From Chimonanthus salicifolius (lineage: Eukaryota > Streptophyta > Magnoliopsida > Laurales > Calycanthaceae), in the NCBI GenBank assembly GCA_013350335.1, contig CM023533.1:34342170-34406169 (forward strand): a stretch of DNA of 64,000 nt. The letters are read 5' to 3'. The notes under the pieces were generated by a model. The model saw nothing but the letters and a program-made list of their open reading frames with translations, had not been told where the DNA came from and made no database searches. Numbering within the stretch: position 1 is the stretch's first letter; every line of letters starts with the position of its first letter. A program made the position numbers and the translations under genes. Positions 24,106-36,996 of this stretch are shown here, piece after piece.

Positions 24106-24388
24106 TGTTGTGGGCCAGCCCCACTTATGGGCCTATTGGGCTTAGGCCCAGTAGGGTGACTTATATCTTATTGTATTCCTGTGTAAGACACAGAGGGAGG
24201 GATTAGAGAGAGAGTGAGAGACAGAGAGATCTGAGAGGGAGAGACCTTGTAATCTTTTGTACTTGTTTTTCTACATAGTAGATTTCATCTCGCTCCGTGG
24301 ACGTAGGCGTTCTATGCGAACCACGTAAATCTTGTGTCATGTGATTTGTGTGATTGTGTTTGCATTAATTAATCGTTAATCCCCAACA
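24106..24388 (+). repeat. 3' LTR of the copia element
   Basis: 283 bp, same ends as the 5' LTR, followed by the GAAGA target duplication. Confidence 0.95.
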
Positions 24389-25572
24389 GAAGAGAGGCAG
24401 CACCATGTATCATCCATAGAAAAAACATGGGACAGTTGAGAAGAAAAGGAAGTTCATACGTGTTTTGCAATGGAAAACAAATCAGAGAGCAATTTGCAAG
24501 CATCGTGTTAACCAGCAGAAAGAAGTTACAACCACCATTGTAAAGAAGTAGCCAGCAAAATATGAAAAAGCAAGGAAGAAAGAACCTTACAAGCAGATCA
24601 GTTTTGAAGTTACAGAGAAGAGAAAGGGCTGGCTGATTTCCAAGAGTAGGTGGATACCAAGCTGCAACACCTGTCTCATACAACAATACATTCTCAAGTT
24701 GAAGCAGAAGAAGAATCAGGGACGTCATTGATCTGAAGTTAGAGCAGATTTGTTGGGTAAATACAGCAGCAATTAAAGTGTAGTAGCAACCCATAGGAAG
24801 CCATAAGAGGCGATGGGAAGCATACAAAACAACATCGAAAAGAAGATGAGCAGACTGGCAGCAAAGATGAAAATTTGGTTTAGAAATCCAGCAAAAATTT
24901 GCCTATTCCATTCGTATGTAGGTGCTAGAATAGAAAGACGAAATAATAAGGAAGGAGCTGCTGATTTACATACACCATCCTATGCAGATTAAAGATGAAG
25001 GAACTAAAGGGAAGATTGGAAGAGAGAAAGCAAGAACTGTTGCTGAAACGGAGAATAAAAAGAACGGAGAAGCCAATCAGGGCCGGCTAGACACAAGTTG
25101 AGGCCTAAGGCAAAAAATCTAAACCAGACCTTCTTAGTATTTAATATATTATTATAAATAATATTTAATTAAAATTTTTATTGTATATAATAACAAGAAT
25201 ATATCTAAAATTCTTATAGATCTCTGGTTCAAATATCTAGCTAAACCCAAACTGAAAATGATTTCTTGATTTATATTTTGTTATTGAGTTTAGATCTCTG
25301 CTAGAATTGTGCCTGCATTGCTACAATAAATAATGGCAAGCGTCGGAACAAGTTTCCCCATCTGTTTTATACAATCGGCAGTTACCAAGTGCTACTGCTT
25401 CTATCATTTATCCTTCTACACCTTAGATCAACCCTTCTTTCTGCTTATGACCATTGGCTGCGTCAAGATGATGTCATCCAACTGTTGGATTTCCTTAGAT
25501 ATTCTCAGTCACTAGTTTGCTTTTAGCCATTTGATTATCCACTTGATTAAATTCAAACTCAAGGAGGAGTTT

Positions 25573-27042
25573 TGTAGGGGTGAAATGATATATTAGAAAA
25601 CATTATGATTAGTTTTGGATTATCAAGGATTATATTATTATCGATAGGGGAAAATGTTAAACTCCAAAGAACATAGAATTAAAGAGATACATTAAATGAA
25701 AGATTAATAAGCGATGAGGTTGAAAATCATGAACTCGAACTGATTTCATGGTCTGTTTTGATTTATGAATAAAACCAAAGGATCGGAGGGTGGTCTAGGA
25801 GCTGTACGTACCCCATAGTCACTCCTACACAGGATTCTGTTGATCAGGTAGGTTTTCCTACTTTCTTGATGTATCACATGATTGTTATGTATGTAGCGAT
25901 GATATTTAATTTTAAATGTAAATTTTGAATGATTTATCGATGCATGAGCATGAAAACTTGCATTTGGTGTGGATAAGAATAGTTGAGATAATGGTTAGGG
26001 GATGTTAAACTCTAACATAAGAAATATGAAATACCATAACTATTATGTATGGCCGTGTCCATGAACACAGGAATTGGGCAATTAAGATGGGCTCAAAGCT
26101 CTTGGTTGAGAGACCCGAAACCTGCGCAGGAGAGTATGGGTGATAGTATACCCCCGGTAACTCCGGTTAAATACTAGGGATTGGGTAGTAGCTCCCAGCT
26201 GGTGCCCCAGAAAAGCTACGGATATAATGGCCAATGATTAGAACTGTTTGAATGGAAAGTATGAAAGAGAGAAATGCATGGGCATGAGAGGGGTTTGCAT
26301 TGATTCATATACCATGACATTTGCATCATGTTGATTTAATGAGTTATCAAAAGTTTGTTTATTATGAATTGATTTATAAGATGAATATGAACTGATTTCA
26401 AATGCTTTATATATATTGATTATGAATTGATTTTGAAATATGGGGTGGGAATGATTTCAACTGAATTATATGATATGAAGAATTGTATATGTTTTCCCTG
26501 ATTTTATATATGTCATATTGATACCCTCTTTGATGGGAAATCCTACTGGGCGTTGACTAAGCCCACAATGTTCTATTTTTTTAGAAGTTAACACAGGAAA
26601 GGAGAAATGTGATGAGGCTGGACCAAGCGTCAATCATGCATAGAAGAGGATGGCACAAGAGAGGATGGCGTGGATAGTTACTTTTAATATTATTAGAGAA
26701 ATAAACACTTGGGTTATGTTATTCAGGAATTTTGAGTTGTTATGTTAAACATTTATTCGAGAAATGAATGTTATCAGGATTATCCTCCTGCTTTGCTAAG
26801 ATTGAGAAAGATTGGATTATGGATTTAAATGATTATACTTATTTTTTCGCATTTTTGTAAGTTAGTATGTTGCCAAGTTTACGTGGAGTCTTTCCATGTG
26901 CACACACTGGTTGGGCCAGTTAAGGGTCGAATCTTCGGATTCGGACTTGACTCCTGTCGTGGCACTCTCCCATTTCTTCATGTTGTAAAAAAAAAAAAAA
27001 AAATACTCTAATAATTAGGGAGAAAAGGGGAGGGGCGCTACA
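25573..27042 (+). mobile_element. Probable Ty3/gypsy (Tekay-like) solo LTR
   Basis: The ends TGTAGGGGTG and GGGCGCTACA, a length of about 1.47 kb, and a GGGCGTTGACTAAGCCCAC segment near 26549 resemble Tekay-type LTRs. No internal region is present, and the immediate flanks (AGTTT and GAAAC) do not form a target duplication, so the exact ends are uncertain. Confidence 0.45.
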
Positions 27043-27278
27043 GAAACAACAATCTAAAATCTCCAATTTAATTAAATTAGAGAAGAGTCCTTCAAATTTA
27101 TCCTACAAATAAATATGGGCTCAAAATGGTGATGTCCAAAACTGAAACCCATCTCCAACTTTTTTTTTTTGAATTTGGGTAAGATATCATTCAAATGGGA
27201 GAAAATCCCAAAAAAGAATTACAAAAAATGGGTGAGGTAAGCTGCCTCAAAAAAGAAAAGCATACAGATGAAACCCAA

Positions 27279-29008
27279 TGTTGTGCAAATTTTAAATTTA
27301 TAACTACTCGCAAGCGTACGAATCGAATTGGAGTATAGAAATATGCAAGTGCGAGGTCGAACCCGCAGGGACTTGATTTAGAATGAACTGGAAAACAAAT
27401 TAAAAAGCCTAATATTTTAACCTTAACCTAGTTAACAATTTTTCTGGAGAATGATTGAATTGAACATGCAAAATTAAATAAAACAACTAAAATAGAGATT
27501 GAATAAAGTGAGAAAAATTACTAAGGCATCGGATTCCACCACCATTAAATCTATAATATTCAAAGTATTTGTTTATTAATTCCCAATTTTAAAGATTTAA
27601 ACATTTAAGTTCATTAATACGGTGTTCAAAATTTAGATTATCCTTTTGCTTTTAAAGATATAACTCCTAAGCATTTAATGTATCCAATTTATATTTAAAA
27701 GACAATGGATCAAAGTAAATAATCTAAGCATCCAATGTATCTAATTAAATTGAAAAACATTAAATCAAAGAAATCTTTCTTTTAAATTAAAATGCCAAGC
27801 CCTTGATGAATCAAATATTAATATTAACTACCACAAATACATGATATTAGTGGTGAAAATAATTAATGTCTAATTAATCTAATGAAGCACAAATCATAAA
27901 TAATTGAACACACATAATTGGAATTAAATAAATAAATATAAGAATATTATTTCATTAATGGGGTTTCATCCTCAACCTCAGTACAAGAAATTAGCCGAAC
28001 ATTATAAAAGAATTAAAATAAAAGAGATAGAAAAATAAAACCCGAGCCATGTCGGAGATCCCGAGTCTTAGCCGTAATCCCTCTCTGCTCCAGCCGAGCT
28101 TTCTAGTTCTCCAGTTCGTATTGTGCAATGGGTGTGAGGCTGGTATTTATAAAGGAGTGGGGAGGTAAAATAAGCAAGTTGTGTGGGACCCACCTTAAGC
28201 CAGCCGATTCTTTGCTTTCACGGCAACTTATATTTTTCTCTTCTTTCTAATCTGTCTCTTCTATTTTCGTTCTTTTCCTTCTTTGTAACATACGGTCAGA
28301 CCCTTCTTCTTATAACATCTATCTTTCCTCTTCTATTTTCATATTTTCTTTCTAATCTTTCTCTTTCCTATTCTTATTTCTGTCGTGCTTCTCTTTCTTT
28401 TTCTCAATTGCTGGCTGGTTTTGTTGTTTGCATCATTGACATCACCATCCCAATAATATGTTTTGCTGCCAAGGAGAAAACAGTTCTAACTGGCTGTGTT
28501 TCTGCTCAATGTTGCTCATAAACTAGTCCCGTGCTTTAAAATATTGGCATGAAAACGCAGCTGCTTCAATGTTTTGTTGTTGTATTTTCTCTTTACACGA
28601 CTGCTTCAACCCTCTCAAATGGCTGCTTGATACAGCAGTTTACTGCTTTTCTTTCTTCTTCTTTACAACAGGTTTCTTCAAAACCTCTTAAGAGTGTCTC
28701 TGCTTTCATGCTTGGCTGATTCTGGTGTACAATCTTATTTTCATGTGTGGCTGGCTGTTATATGAAGTCTTTTCTTCCTTCTTGCGACAATAAAATCCTA
28801 TCATCCATCAACCCGAGCATACATTGGAGTTGAGAAAATAATTCAACCTAAAAAACATACAAAACACATCAATTAAATAAAATAAAATACTAACAAATAT
28901 AATATTTAAATATATAATATATTACAATAATAATATAAAATAAACAAAATTTAAGAACTAACTAATCAAATATTCAAGGATAAAATTATCATATTTTTGT
29001 GCTCATCA
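27279..29008 (-). mobile_element. Solo LTR, Athila/Tat-type, 1730 bp
   Basis: The plus strand reads TGTTGTGCAAATTTT to TTTGTGCTCATCA. It is flanked by perfect CCCAA repeats (27274-27278 and 29009-29013) with no internal region. In the minus orientation it matches the termini of the LTR at 17589-31068. It interrupts the LINE. Confidence 0.88.
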
Positions 29009-29036
29009 CCCAAAGTATGCAGGCCCGAGCAAAACT

Positions 29037-29950
29037 CTATGTAAAAGAATTCACTCTGATAGGCCACAAAAGAAGATCGAAAGATCCATACTTGAAGTTG
29101 TTGTGAACAAGGTTGCTTATGCAATAGGCCAACACCGAATCAGTACTGGCAGCGGTGGCCAAGGATATGGGGATCTTCCTCCTTTGGAGGTAATGAACAA
29201 TAATAAATGCATGATTCTTGATGGCCCAGGCAACATTAGATGGATTGGTCAGAGTATTGTAGATCTCGTTGTTAATGCACTGCAGATGGTTAAGATGTAG
29301 CCTAGAATGATCTGCGAATGATAAAACAGTCTGACAAAAAACAAGCAGTTCCTCCAAAGTGATAGGACTAATATAGGTTGCAAGATAGCACCCAATGCAG
29401 CAGTTGGAAGACCCCAGATGATAGGCAGCAAGGATGATGCTCCTGTTATGCAGCAGAGTCCCAATGAAGATGACAACACCCTCGATGGAAGGAAGAATCC
29501 TGACAGAGCGGGGACTTAATCTCAAGCGAGAAATAACAGTTGTAAGGAGATCAAACTGAGCAGAGAAGGCGCTATCCATTTTAAAGAGATCTTTCTTGGA
29601 TAGCAAGAAAAGCACCCGACATCTGACATCAGATAAGATAGTGAATGTTATAGCTTCGTTAGATCTCATAGAATTGTTGAACATCCTACCATTTCTCTCG
29701 AACCAAACATGCCAAACAAGAGCAGGCACCATAAGAAGGGCAACCAACTTCTCCAAACGGCTCATCCGACTTCTAACCAAATCTGAAGAGTCACAAAGGA
29801 CGTCCGATGAAGAACCGTTATGATTGAATTTTCTCATCAAAAGGTCCCAAACCCGATGAACAGTTGTACATTGTAGGAGGTGATCGCTGGTTTCCGGATC
29901 GGTGTTGCAAAGGATGCAAATGGGATCAACTTGAATGCCAAGCTTGAAAC
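29037..29950 (-). pseudogene. LINE reverse-transcriptase C-terminal remnant (zf-RVT region)
   Basis: Read on the minus strand from about 29950, the frame has CILCNTDPETSDHLL...C, the zinc-binding motif (C-x2-C, H, C) of plant LINE ORF2 proteins. The downstream frame at 29037-29840 continues with WHVWFERNGRMFNN, also typical of this region. The remaining C-terminal part, including INNEIYNTLTNPSN, resembles the RNase H-like tail only weakly. There is no reverse transcriptase core. It is a non-functional fragment inside the hAT element. Confidence 0.7.
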
Positions 29951-31090
29951 CAATAGTGGGCCTTTTTTTAAACGAGGCCTAAGGCGCCAGTCTAACTTGC
30001 CTTATGGTTAGGCTGGCCCTGAAGCTAACTTGCACAAGAGAAGTTGCAGAAAATAGAAGAAAAGGTCACAGCAGAAGAACCATAAGAAAAGAAGGGATGT
30101 GGCAAATTCAAAATAGAAAATAGAAAAAATAAGGGAGTCCGCCATATTGTAGGATAGGCTGAAATTTTAGTGGGTCCCAATTCTTACTAAATTCCATCCT
30201 CCTAAGTCTATAAATTGGATCTCTTTCTCACACAAGAATTTGAACTTGGATAGAGAAGGAACGGTTGAAGCAGAGAGAAGGCATGGCATTGGCTCAGGAG
30301 TTCCGACGATGGCTCGACTTCTATTTTTCCATCTATTTTCTTTAATTTTGTCTTTATGTTGTTCTAAATTTCTTGTAGTTAGGTTGAAGAGGAAACCCTA
30401 TTAATGAAATAATTTTTCAGTTAATTATTTATTGATTCTCATATATGTGTGTTTATTGCTTAATGATTTTGATTTCATTAGATTAATTAAATATTTATTA
30501 TTTTTACCATTAATATCATGTATTTTTGGTAGTTAATAGTATCATTTAATTAATCAAGGGCTCGACATGTTAATTAAAAAGATAGTTTTCTTTGATTTAA
30601 TGTTTTTCAATTTAATTAGATACATTGGATGCTTAGATTATTTTCTTTGATTCATTGTCTTTTAAATTAAAATTGGATACATTAAACGAATTATAACTTT
30701 AAAGCAAAGGAAAATCTGATTTTTGAATACCATATTAATGAACTTAAATGTTTACATCTTTAAACATTGGGAACTAATAAATAATTAGAATATTATAGAT
30801 TTATTGGTGGTTGAATCCGATACCTTAGTAATTTCTCTCACTTGATTCAATCTCTATTTTGAATTGTTTTAATTAATTTTTGCATGTTTAATTCAACCAT
30901 CCTCCGTAAAAGTGTTAATTAGGTTAATGTTAGATATTAGGCTTTTTAATTTGTTTCCCTGTTCATTCTAAAATCAAGTCCCTGTGGATTCGACCTCGCA
31001 CTTGCATATCTCTATACTCCAATTTAATTCGTGCGCTTGTGAGTTATAAATTTATTATTTGCACAACAGACCTTGTTTGAAAACCTGAGC

Positions 31091-31249
31091 CAAATGTAAG
31101 GAAAAACCCACAGTTGATGAATGAACCAGAACGGCTCTCCATTTTGGAGTGATCGGCTCCACGTTTAGGAGCATTACCGATGAGCCGATCACTCCAAAAC
31201 AGTGAGCCATTCTGGTTCGTTCATCAACTGTGGGTTTTTCCTGCGTTTG
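31091..31249. repeat. Short hairpin element (159 bp) at the unit A/B boundary
   Basis: Arms 31091-31159 and 31182-31249 are near-perfect inverted repeats around a loop of about 22 nt, with GGAAAAACCCACAGTTGATG and GGAGTGATCGGCTC in both arms. The equivalent copy is at 43098-43254. It is probably a MITE; a miRNA-like precursor cannot be excluded from sequence alone. Confidence 0.75.
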
Positions 31250-34047
31250 ACCCCTTGTATATGCGAATGCCCCACAACAATTTAGATCGAATCAACAATA
31301 CATATATAATGATCAAACTCCATAGAACCTAACAATAATTAAAATTGAAACCATTCACTTAAATGGCATTTGAAAGAATGCTTAGCAACTTCCCTCAAAA
31401 CAAGAATTAACATTATTAAAGTCACGACCAATTATCTACCATCATGCATTTATTGAAAATGTGCAGTCTCTCTTTTGAAAATGGGTACCCTAGTTTCTCT
31501 AGAGTTGTCCTACCTAAAATAGTAAAAATCAAGAGTTATTTTTTTAATACAATTAAATATTTAAATGTGTCTTTTTTTACCATTTTATGTGGAAATACTT
31601 ATAAAAAAAGAGGAGATGACTTTATTAAAGAATGACCCTCACTATAAAACTAAATTGATGGATTGTTTGCAATGGACAAGGTAACTTTGCCTTCATGAAT
31701 TTTGGGATATTGTAACATTTTATAACCAAATGTTTAAAACTCAAAATTAACTCAATCAACTCTTTCAAATTAACTCGACTCGGTAGGAAAAATGAGTAAC
31801 TCACAAAAACTTGTATATGCTTGACTACATAAATTTGTTGACTGTCAGAATTGAGTAAATCGCCTCTGTTCAGCTGAATCGTGAAAGGGATAGAAAGGGG
31901 CATGTTTTTTAGGGTATGGAAGGAATATCAAAGGAAGAAGTGGAGTAAAATGGCAAGAAAATAAAGGTATATTTGATTAGGAAAGAACCTTAGCTAGTGT
32001 TCTTTTGTCGGGAAGAAAAGAGAGGAAGAAAGCCGATAAAGGTTTGGAATAGCGAATTTTTTTTTTCAATGAGAGGTTGGTTATTCAATAAAAAAAAAGT
32101 GGGAAGCCTATAGACCTCCCATGGTTTAATATTGGTGTGTCTTAAGGGTAGTGGGCTCATCTATAGAGGTTTTAGTGGGACTGTATCTGAGTTTTCCACA
32201 TGATAATATAAAAAAAAAAATATTACAGAAGATAAATCCATGGGTTAAAATATTGAACCCGATGTATATTGACCAATACAATATGTATTGGCCATACACT
32301 TTCAATATTGGCGATATAGGCCGATATATTGGCCATGATATCGCCGATATCGAGCTTTTTTAAGGAAAAAACATTCATCTCAGTTGTGGGCTCCACCAAT
32401 ATCTCGGCCGATATTTATCAATATCAGTCATGATATCGGTCTATATTTATGTTTTTTAATTTTTTTTTACAAATACAAGTTTTTTTTCATTTTTTTATTT
32501 TTTTATCCAGAAAAAGAAATGACCGAGATTTGGAAAAAAAAGAGGAGAGAGGTCATGAGATCGGCCACAAAAAGGAAAACAACTCACACTACATGACATA
32601 TGAGCAAATCCCCACTACAATGCATTACATGTCCAATGATCAAACTCCATAAAACCTAACAATAATTAACATAGAAACAGTTAAAAAGAATACCTAGCAA
32701 CTTCCTTCGAGACAATCAAACCTTTGCCTAAAATCTAAGGTTCACGATACCAATAGATTGCTGCATATATGTTCAGATCTAATGGGTTGTAAAAGTCATC
32801 AGACCCCACCAATACCTGGGTCAATGGCAACATCAAAGTCTTTCAAAATTTTGTCCACCAAAACTTCGTTTTACCTAGAGTAGGATTGAACTATATGCGC
32901 ATAAGGACTCGAATCCACAGCAAAGTCAATTTAGAAGGATCAATTCAATTTTTTATTAATTTGGACATGATCTATTTCATCCTTAGCGAGTAGAGAAACA
33001 AATGTCACAAATTTGACTAATATAGATGTTAGATAGGTAGTCGGCCCATTAAAAGTAATTTGAAAATATTTTAAATGTCTTCAAAGTTAGAATAATTAGG
33101 ATGATGATAATTGTACGTTGCTTGAATTGGACTTAGTCAATCTTTCACTTGATGTTCATCATTAAGTGAAGATTGGCTTTAAGGAAAATGCAATCTATTA
33201 GGAGAATGGTTTTAAAAGTGGGTAGTCAACCACATGATTCGATGGGATGTATAAAAGACATCATAAATGTACATGAATATAATTTCATTCTTATTTTATC
33301 ATTTGACCTCATCTAACTATCCATAAAAAAAATATATAAAAAAATGGCCTCAATACAATTTTTAAAAAGCATGAACTCATTGCTAAGATAATAAACTTTT
33401 AGGAATAAATTTACTCACATCCTATTCACGTAATCCTATAAACATCAAATCCAATAGTGACTAATAAATTTTGGGGGTCATTACCCTTGTCCAATTGTTT
33501 ATTATCTTTTATGATTTTCTTGAAGAAACTAAAAAAGAGTTGGGCCGAACTTGGTTTCTAGAAAACTTGAGCTTAAATTCTAAATTGAATATTGGCCCTA
33601 AATGAGAAACTAAAGATTGCATTGAGCTCGAGCTTAGGTCGATGCTTTAGACTTGAGTATTTTTTCAACAAATACTTAGAGATGCACGATGCGTGATCAT
33701 GATGCATTTTTCGTTTCTCTGAATTTGCATTTTTCGTGTCTCTGAATTTCGTTTCTCTGAAGTTATTATATAACTTCGACCTCTTACACACATTTTTCAC
33801 CCCATCCAAACAAATCCTTCATCCCACCTATGCCTCTTTAATAATGATATGATGATCCACATAGCATCTCTGCTTAAAGAATAGAATTAATGACATCCCA
33901 AAGATCTCATATTATATATACTATTTCAAACCTATTACATAATTTCTAAAGTACATATATTTTTTTTAATAATTACTAAGCTGCTAAATTAGTTTACAGC
34001 ATGAATACTTATTTTACTTTTTGTGTTCCATAAATGCAATTTAGAAT
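31250..34047. other. Downstream flank of TPS copy B
   Basis: No gene is supported. Much of it matches 43.26-45.0 kb. A stretch of about 100 bp is present twice within it (near 31310-31400 and 32635-32710). At 32260-32450 there are repeated GATATCGGCC-type palindromes. The rest is AT-rich. Confidence 0.6.
32260..32450. repeat. ATATCGGCCGATAT-type palindrome cluster
   Basis: Many copies of CGATAT, GGCCGATAT and their complements are packed into about 190 bp, giving multiple short overlapping palindromes. A related cluster lies at 37180-37320. Confidence 0.6.
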
Positions 34048-34393
34048 TCAGATGACAATAGGATCGACAAGCACTGCTTGGACTCCAGAGGAGTGAGTGT
34101 AGCCATCTCCATACTGATAGAGGACTTCTATGACTCGAGCAAAGTTGATGACTTGCATCAAGAGACCTCTTCCATGCTATTGCTATCATCTCTTGGAACT
34201 TGTGGCGGGCCTCTTGACTTGACACTCCATGCTCTTTCACGTAGCACTCCATTCCTGATGCTACATGTGCTCTCTTTTGCTCTCGTTTCAAATATTCAAA
34301 CTTAACAAAGTAAGGTGCCAATGTAAGTAATACTTCGCTACTTTAAATTCCAAGCCTTACCCAAAATTCAGTTTGTAAAGATAATCAGGACAG

Positions 34394-34796
34394 TGTTAGG
34401 TTTTGTGGAGTCTATATGTACTGGTCGTACATCAAGCTCCACACTGAGATCGCGAGGGTCAAAGCGGGGCAATGCCTCCTTGTCTAGGGGCACAGGGACA
34501 AAATCCCCGACTTGAATTTTTTAATGGAGGGCAATTATGTAATTTTACATTGCACCCGTGTAAATCCTAATCAAGTAGTATATAATGTCTGTTTTCATGA
34601 AAGAGGATAGATGAACGAAAATTGTAATAAGAGCCGGTCGTCTTTTTTCGTTATTATACCTTTGAGCATAGTTGATCTGATTTGAATCCATAGACACACT
34701 AAAAGGTTGGGACCACGTAAAATCTTTATTTCTGTGTGTGTTTGATTTGTGGTTTATTTTTTTCGTTTGTTGTCTTATGCGCTTCTATTCACAACA
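34394..34796 (+). mobile_element. Solo LTR in intron 6 of TPS copy B
   Basis: 403 bp, TGTTAGG to CACAACA, flanked by GACAG and GATAG. Same insertion as 2589-2986 in copy A, so it predates the A/B split. Confidence 0.72.
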
Positions 34797-35279
34797 GATA
34801 GTTGAAAATAATTTGTCAAATTTAAATTTAAAGACTAACTCTAGTTTGATGGGATAAATAATACTTTGCAATTTTAAATTCCAATCGTCATTTGATTCGA
34901 TCTTACCTCATTTGATTGGATGTCATCCGCAAGCCTACAAATGATGGAAGAATACAAGAGAAACTTGGGATGGGTTTCCAACCATTTGAATGCTTCTTGA
35001 GTGGCCTCTTTTCCCATGCCAACATAAGAAGAACGAGTGAGGTAAAGGTATCCGCAAGTGACCAGAGCAACCTGAAGATACTCTTCTAGTTCTAGTGTAG
35101 GCACATATTTTATGCTAAGCCATTGAGCTTCCTTGAAATAGGCATTTACTATTTCTTTCATCTGATCAAAACAATCACCCGATAAAAGATTTCAGCAGAA
35201 CAATAATAATAATAATAACCCATATCAACTAACAATAACATTAATTACTAATATTATTATTATTATTATTATTTTAATA

Positions 35280-35572
35280 GGATAGCGATTCTCCCATGGG
35301 TATTTTGTGCAACCCGACACGGGTTTTACTGTATTGCCCATTTTGCCCTTCGAATCGGCTGGCCTGATCACTGACCGGTTCACTAAAATTTATCTAAGTG
35401 AGACTGTTTTTTTTGTACAGAACAGTAAATAGGATCACTGACCGGCTCACTGACCGGATCACTGAAATTTTTTTTAAATGCTTTCGTAAAACAGTGGAAG
35501 GAAGGGTAAAATGGGTAATACCTTAAATCCTGTGTCTCGTTACACAAAATGTCTGTGGGAGGATCGCTATCC
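35280..35572. mobile_element. Foldback MITE inserted in an ATT microsatellite
   Basis: Inverted ends GGATAGCGATTCTCCCA and its complement, with internal GTATTTTGTG and CGGGTTTTACTGTATTGCCC. Same family as 4724-5033, at a different site within intron 5 of copy B. The flanking ATT repeats hide any target duplication. Confidence 0.7.
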
Positions 35573-36996
35573 TATTATTATTATTATTATTATTATTGTC
35601 ATTTAATAACTAGCGATTTGGTTTCTTACTAGTTATGTTACATGCGCTAATTATAATGATGGTGATGATTCAAATAATAATAACTTGGTTCTAGCTGGTG
35701 TCCTAGCATTTAGTTTGGGCGTTCTTATTACCCACGTCTAAGGGTAAGACCCACTATCTAACGTGGGTCCAATGAAAATGATTTAAAACTTTATGCCGTA
35801 CAAGATTGTCTAAAATGGGCTTCATTAAATTATTCTAATTTTTTGCTTTTAAAAATTAAGTTTAAATCATTTAATAAATATTTATATTAATAATAGATAC
35901 GAGTTAGACGAGATTTTTAGTGAGAGTTGAATTTAAGTGTTTTGAAATAATATACTTGATATATTTGATGTCATCAATAATGGGCCCTAATTACAGTAGT
36001 AGATGTAGTACTAATACATGAGTAATGAAGACCTTAAATGAAGTTTACAGCGACATCGTAAGGAGACTAAGACCATAGACTCAAATAAGTTGTTATAAGC
36101 TGATCCGATTAGATGGTATAAGGCTTTAATATCACTAGGATATAGTAATCCTTGGGATTAGACTTCTTGTGTGGACTTCAAAATTATTTGAATTTAAGAA
36201 TTTTGAATTAAGATAAATTGAAGAAATGATAATGATAAATTTTTTTTTGGTTTGTTTCCTTTTGAATTAATTTTTTTTAATGATTACTATAACGGTAATG
36301 AAAGCACAAATTTGTACAAGAACCACACTATTTACTTGATAAATTTCAATTCATTGGCATGTATACATACTACATACAAAATTATGCATTGTGATTTACA
36401 TGTATGATCCATCTCTTACCACTAATTTATGGAAAAAAATTTGAACACTTATTTCGACTTAGTTTGAATTTTTTTGACTTGCATTTGATCGTCGTAAAAG
36501 CATCTTCGACGATATTATTGAGCTCTTAGTGTTCGACGACATTAACAAGCTCTTAGTGTTTAAAGTTGTATGTTTGCCCTCCTTTGATAAATTTTATTAT
36601 TAGGGATGAAATTTAGGTCAGATTAGGTTGGGTTTTAATAAACCCAACATAACCCATGTCGAACTCAGCCCGATCCGATCCGAATGGATGAACTGAATGA
36701 CTCAACTCGATCTGACCTGAATTCCCAAGTCATTTCGAGTTCTGTTTTATAACTTGGTGCACTCAAGTTGGATAACGTTATATTGGGTCGAGCCGGATTG
36801 ATTTTAAATTTCTTAACTCAACCCGACCTGAATTTCATACGGGTTTTTATTTTCCCAACCCGACCCGACCCGAGATATACAAATGCACAATCCAAATCCA
36901 CTGATTTTTTTCGGATTGAGTCATTTGGGTCAGATTAAAACACTTTTTACGAAGTTTCACCCCTACCTACCATTGAATGTGTTCTTGCTTATCTTG

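Larger units (their letters stand above)
18278..24388 (+). mobile_element. Complete Ty1/copia retrotransposon, 6.1 kb, coding region decayed
   Basis: Two 283-bp LTRs flank a primer-binding site, leader, gag-pol and polypurine tract in canonical copia order (protease, integrase, reverse transcriptase, RNase H). GAAGA is duplicated at both sides (18273-18277 and 24389-24393). The uninterrupted target is visible in siblings near 40940 and 60395. By my count the LTRs differ at six positions, about 2 percent, so insertion is fairly recent and postdates the unit duplication. Several stops and frameshifts make it non-autonomous. A related solo LTR is at 45685-45967. Confidence 0.95.
27163..29960 (-). 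mobile_element. 5'-truncated L1-type LINE, split by a solo LTR
   Basis: The element lies on the minus strand. Its 3' end is marked by a poly(T) run on the plus strand at about 27163-27172, which is the poly(A) tail. Coding sequence resumes after the LTR insertion at 27279-29008. Only the reverse transcriptase C-terminus and what follows are present, as expected for 5' truncation. Confidence 0.75.
25078..30021. mobile_element. hAT-like element, 4.9 kb, filled with nested retroelements
   Basis: Starts CAGGGCCGGCTAG and ends with the complement of CAGGGCCAGCC. An inverted GGCCTAAGGC motif lies near both ends. The flanks AAGCCAAT and AAGCTAAC form a decayed 8-bp duplication, and the empty site AAGCCAAC is seen near 42112 in unit B. 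Nothing inside resembles a hAT transposase. The interior is a Ty3-like LTR (25573-27042) and a LINE fragment (27163-29960) split by a solo LTR, so the original element was probably a short non-autonomous hAT. Confidence 0.75.
17589..31068 (+). mobile_element. Athila/Tat-type solo LTR, about 2.4 kb, split by later insertions
   Basis: The LTR starts TGATGAGCACAG and ends TTATTTGCACAACA. It is flanked by perfect GACCT repeats (17584-17588 and 31069-31073) with no primer-binding site or internal region, hence a solo LTR. Its surviving parts are 17589-18277, about 24394-25077 and 30030-31068, totalling about 2.4 kb. This matches the sibling at 40258-43075 after removing that copy's own insertion. 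Family membership rests on the end sequence: at 63937-63962 the same terminus abuts a tRNA-Asp primer-binding site. The LTR landed in a relic of the foldback family seen at 9060-10015. Confidence 0.8.
1901..31270. repeat. Tandem duplication unit A
   Basis: First of three head-to-tail copies of a segment made of TPS downstream flank, minus-strand TPS gene, TPS 5' flank and an Athila-type solo LTR. Its 8.7-17.6 kb part matches 51.2-58.0 kb of unit C almost base for base. Its 17.25-18.28, 24.39-25.08 and 30.03-31.27 kb parts match 39.92-43.27 kb of unit B. It is longer than the others because copia and hAT elements inserted into its solo LTR. Boundaries are approximate, read by eye. Confidence 0.8.
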
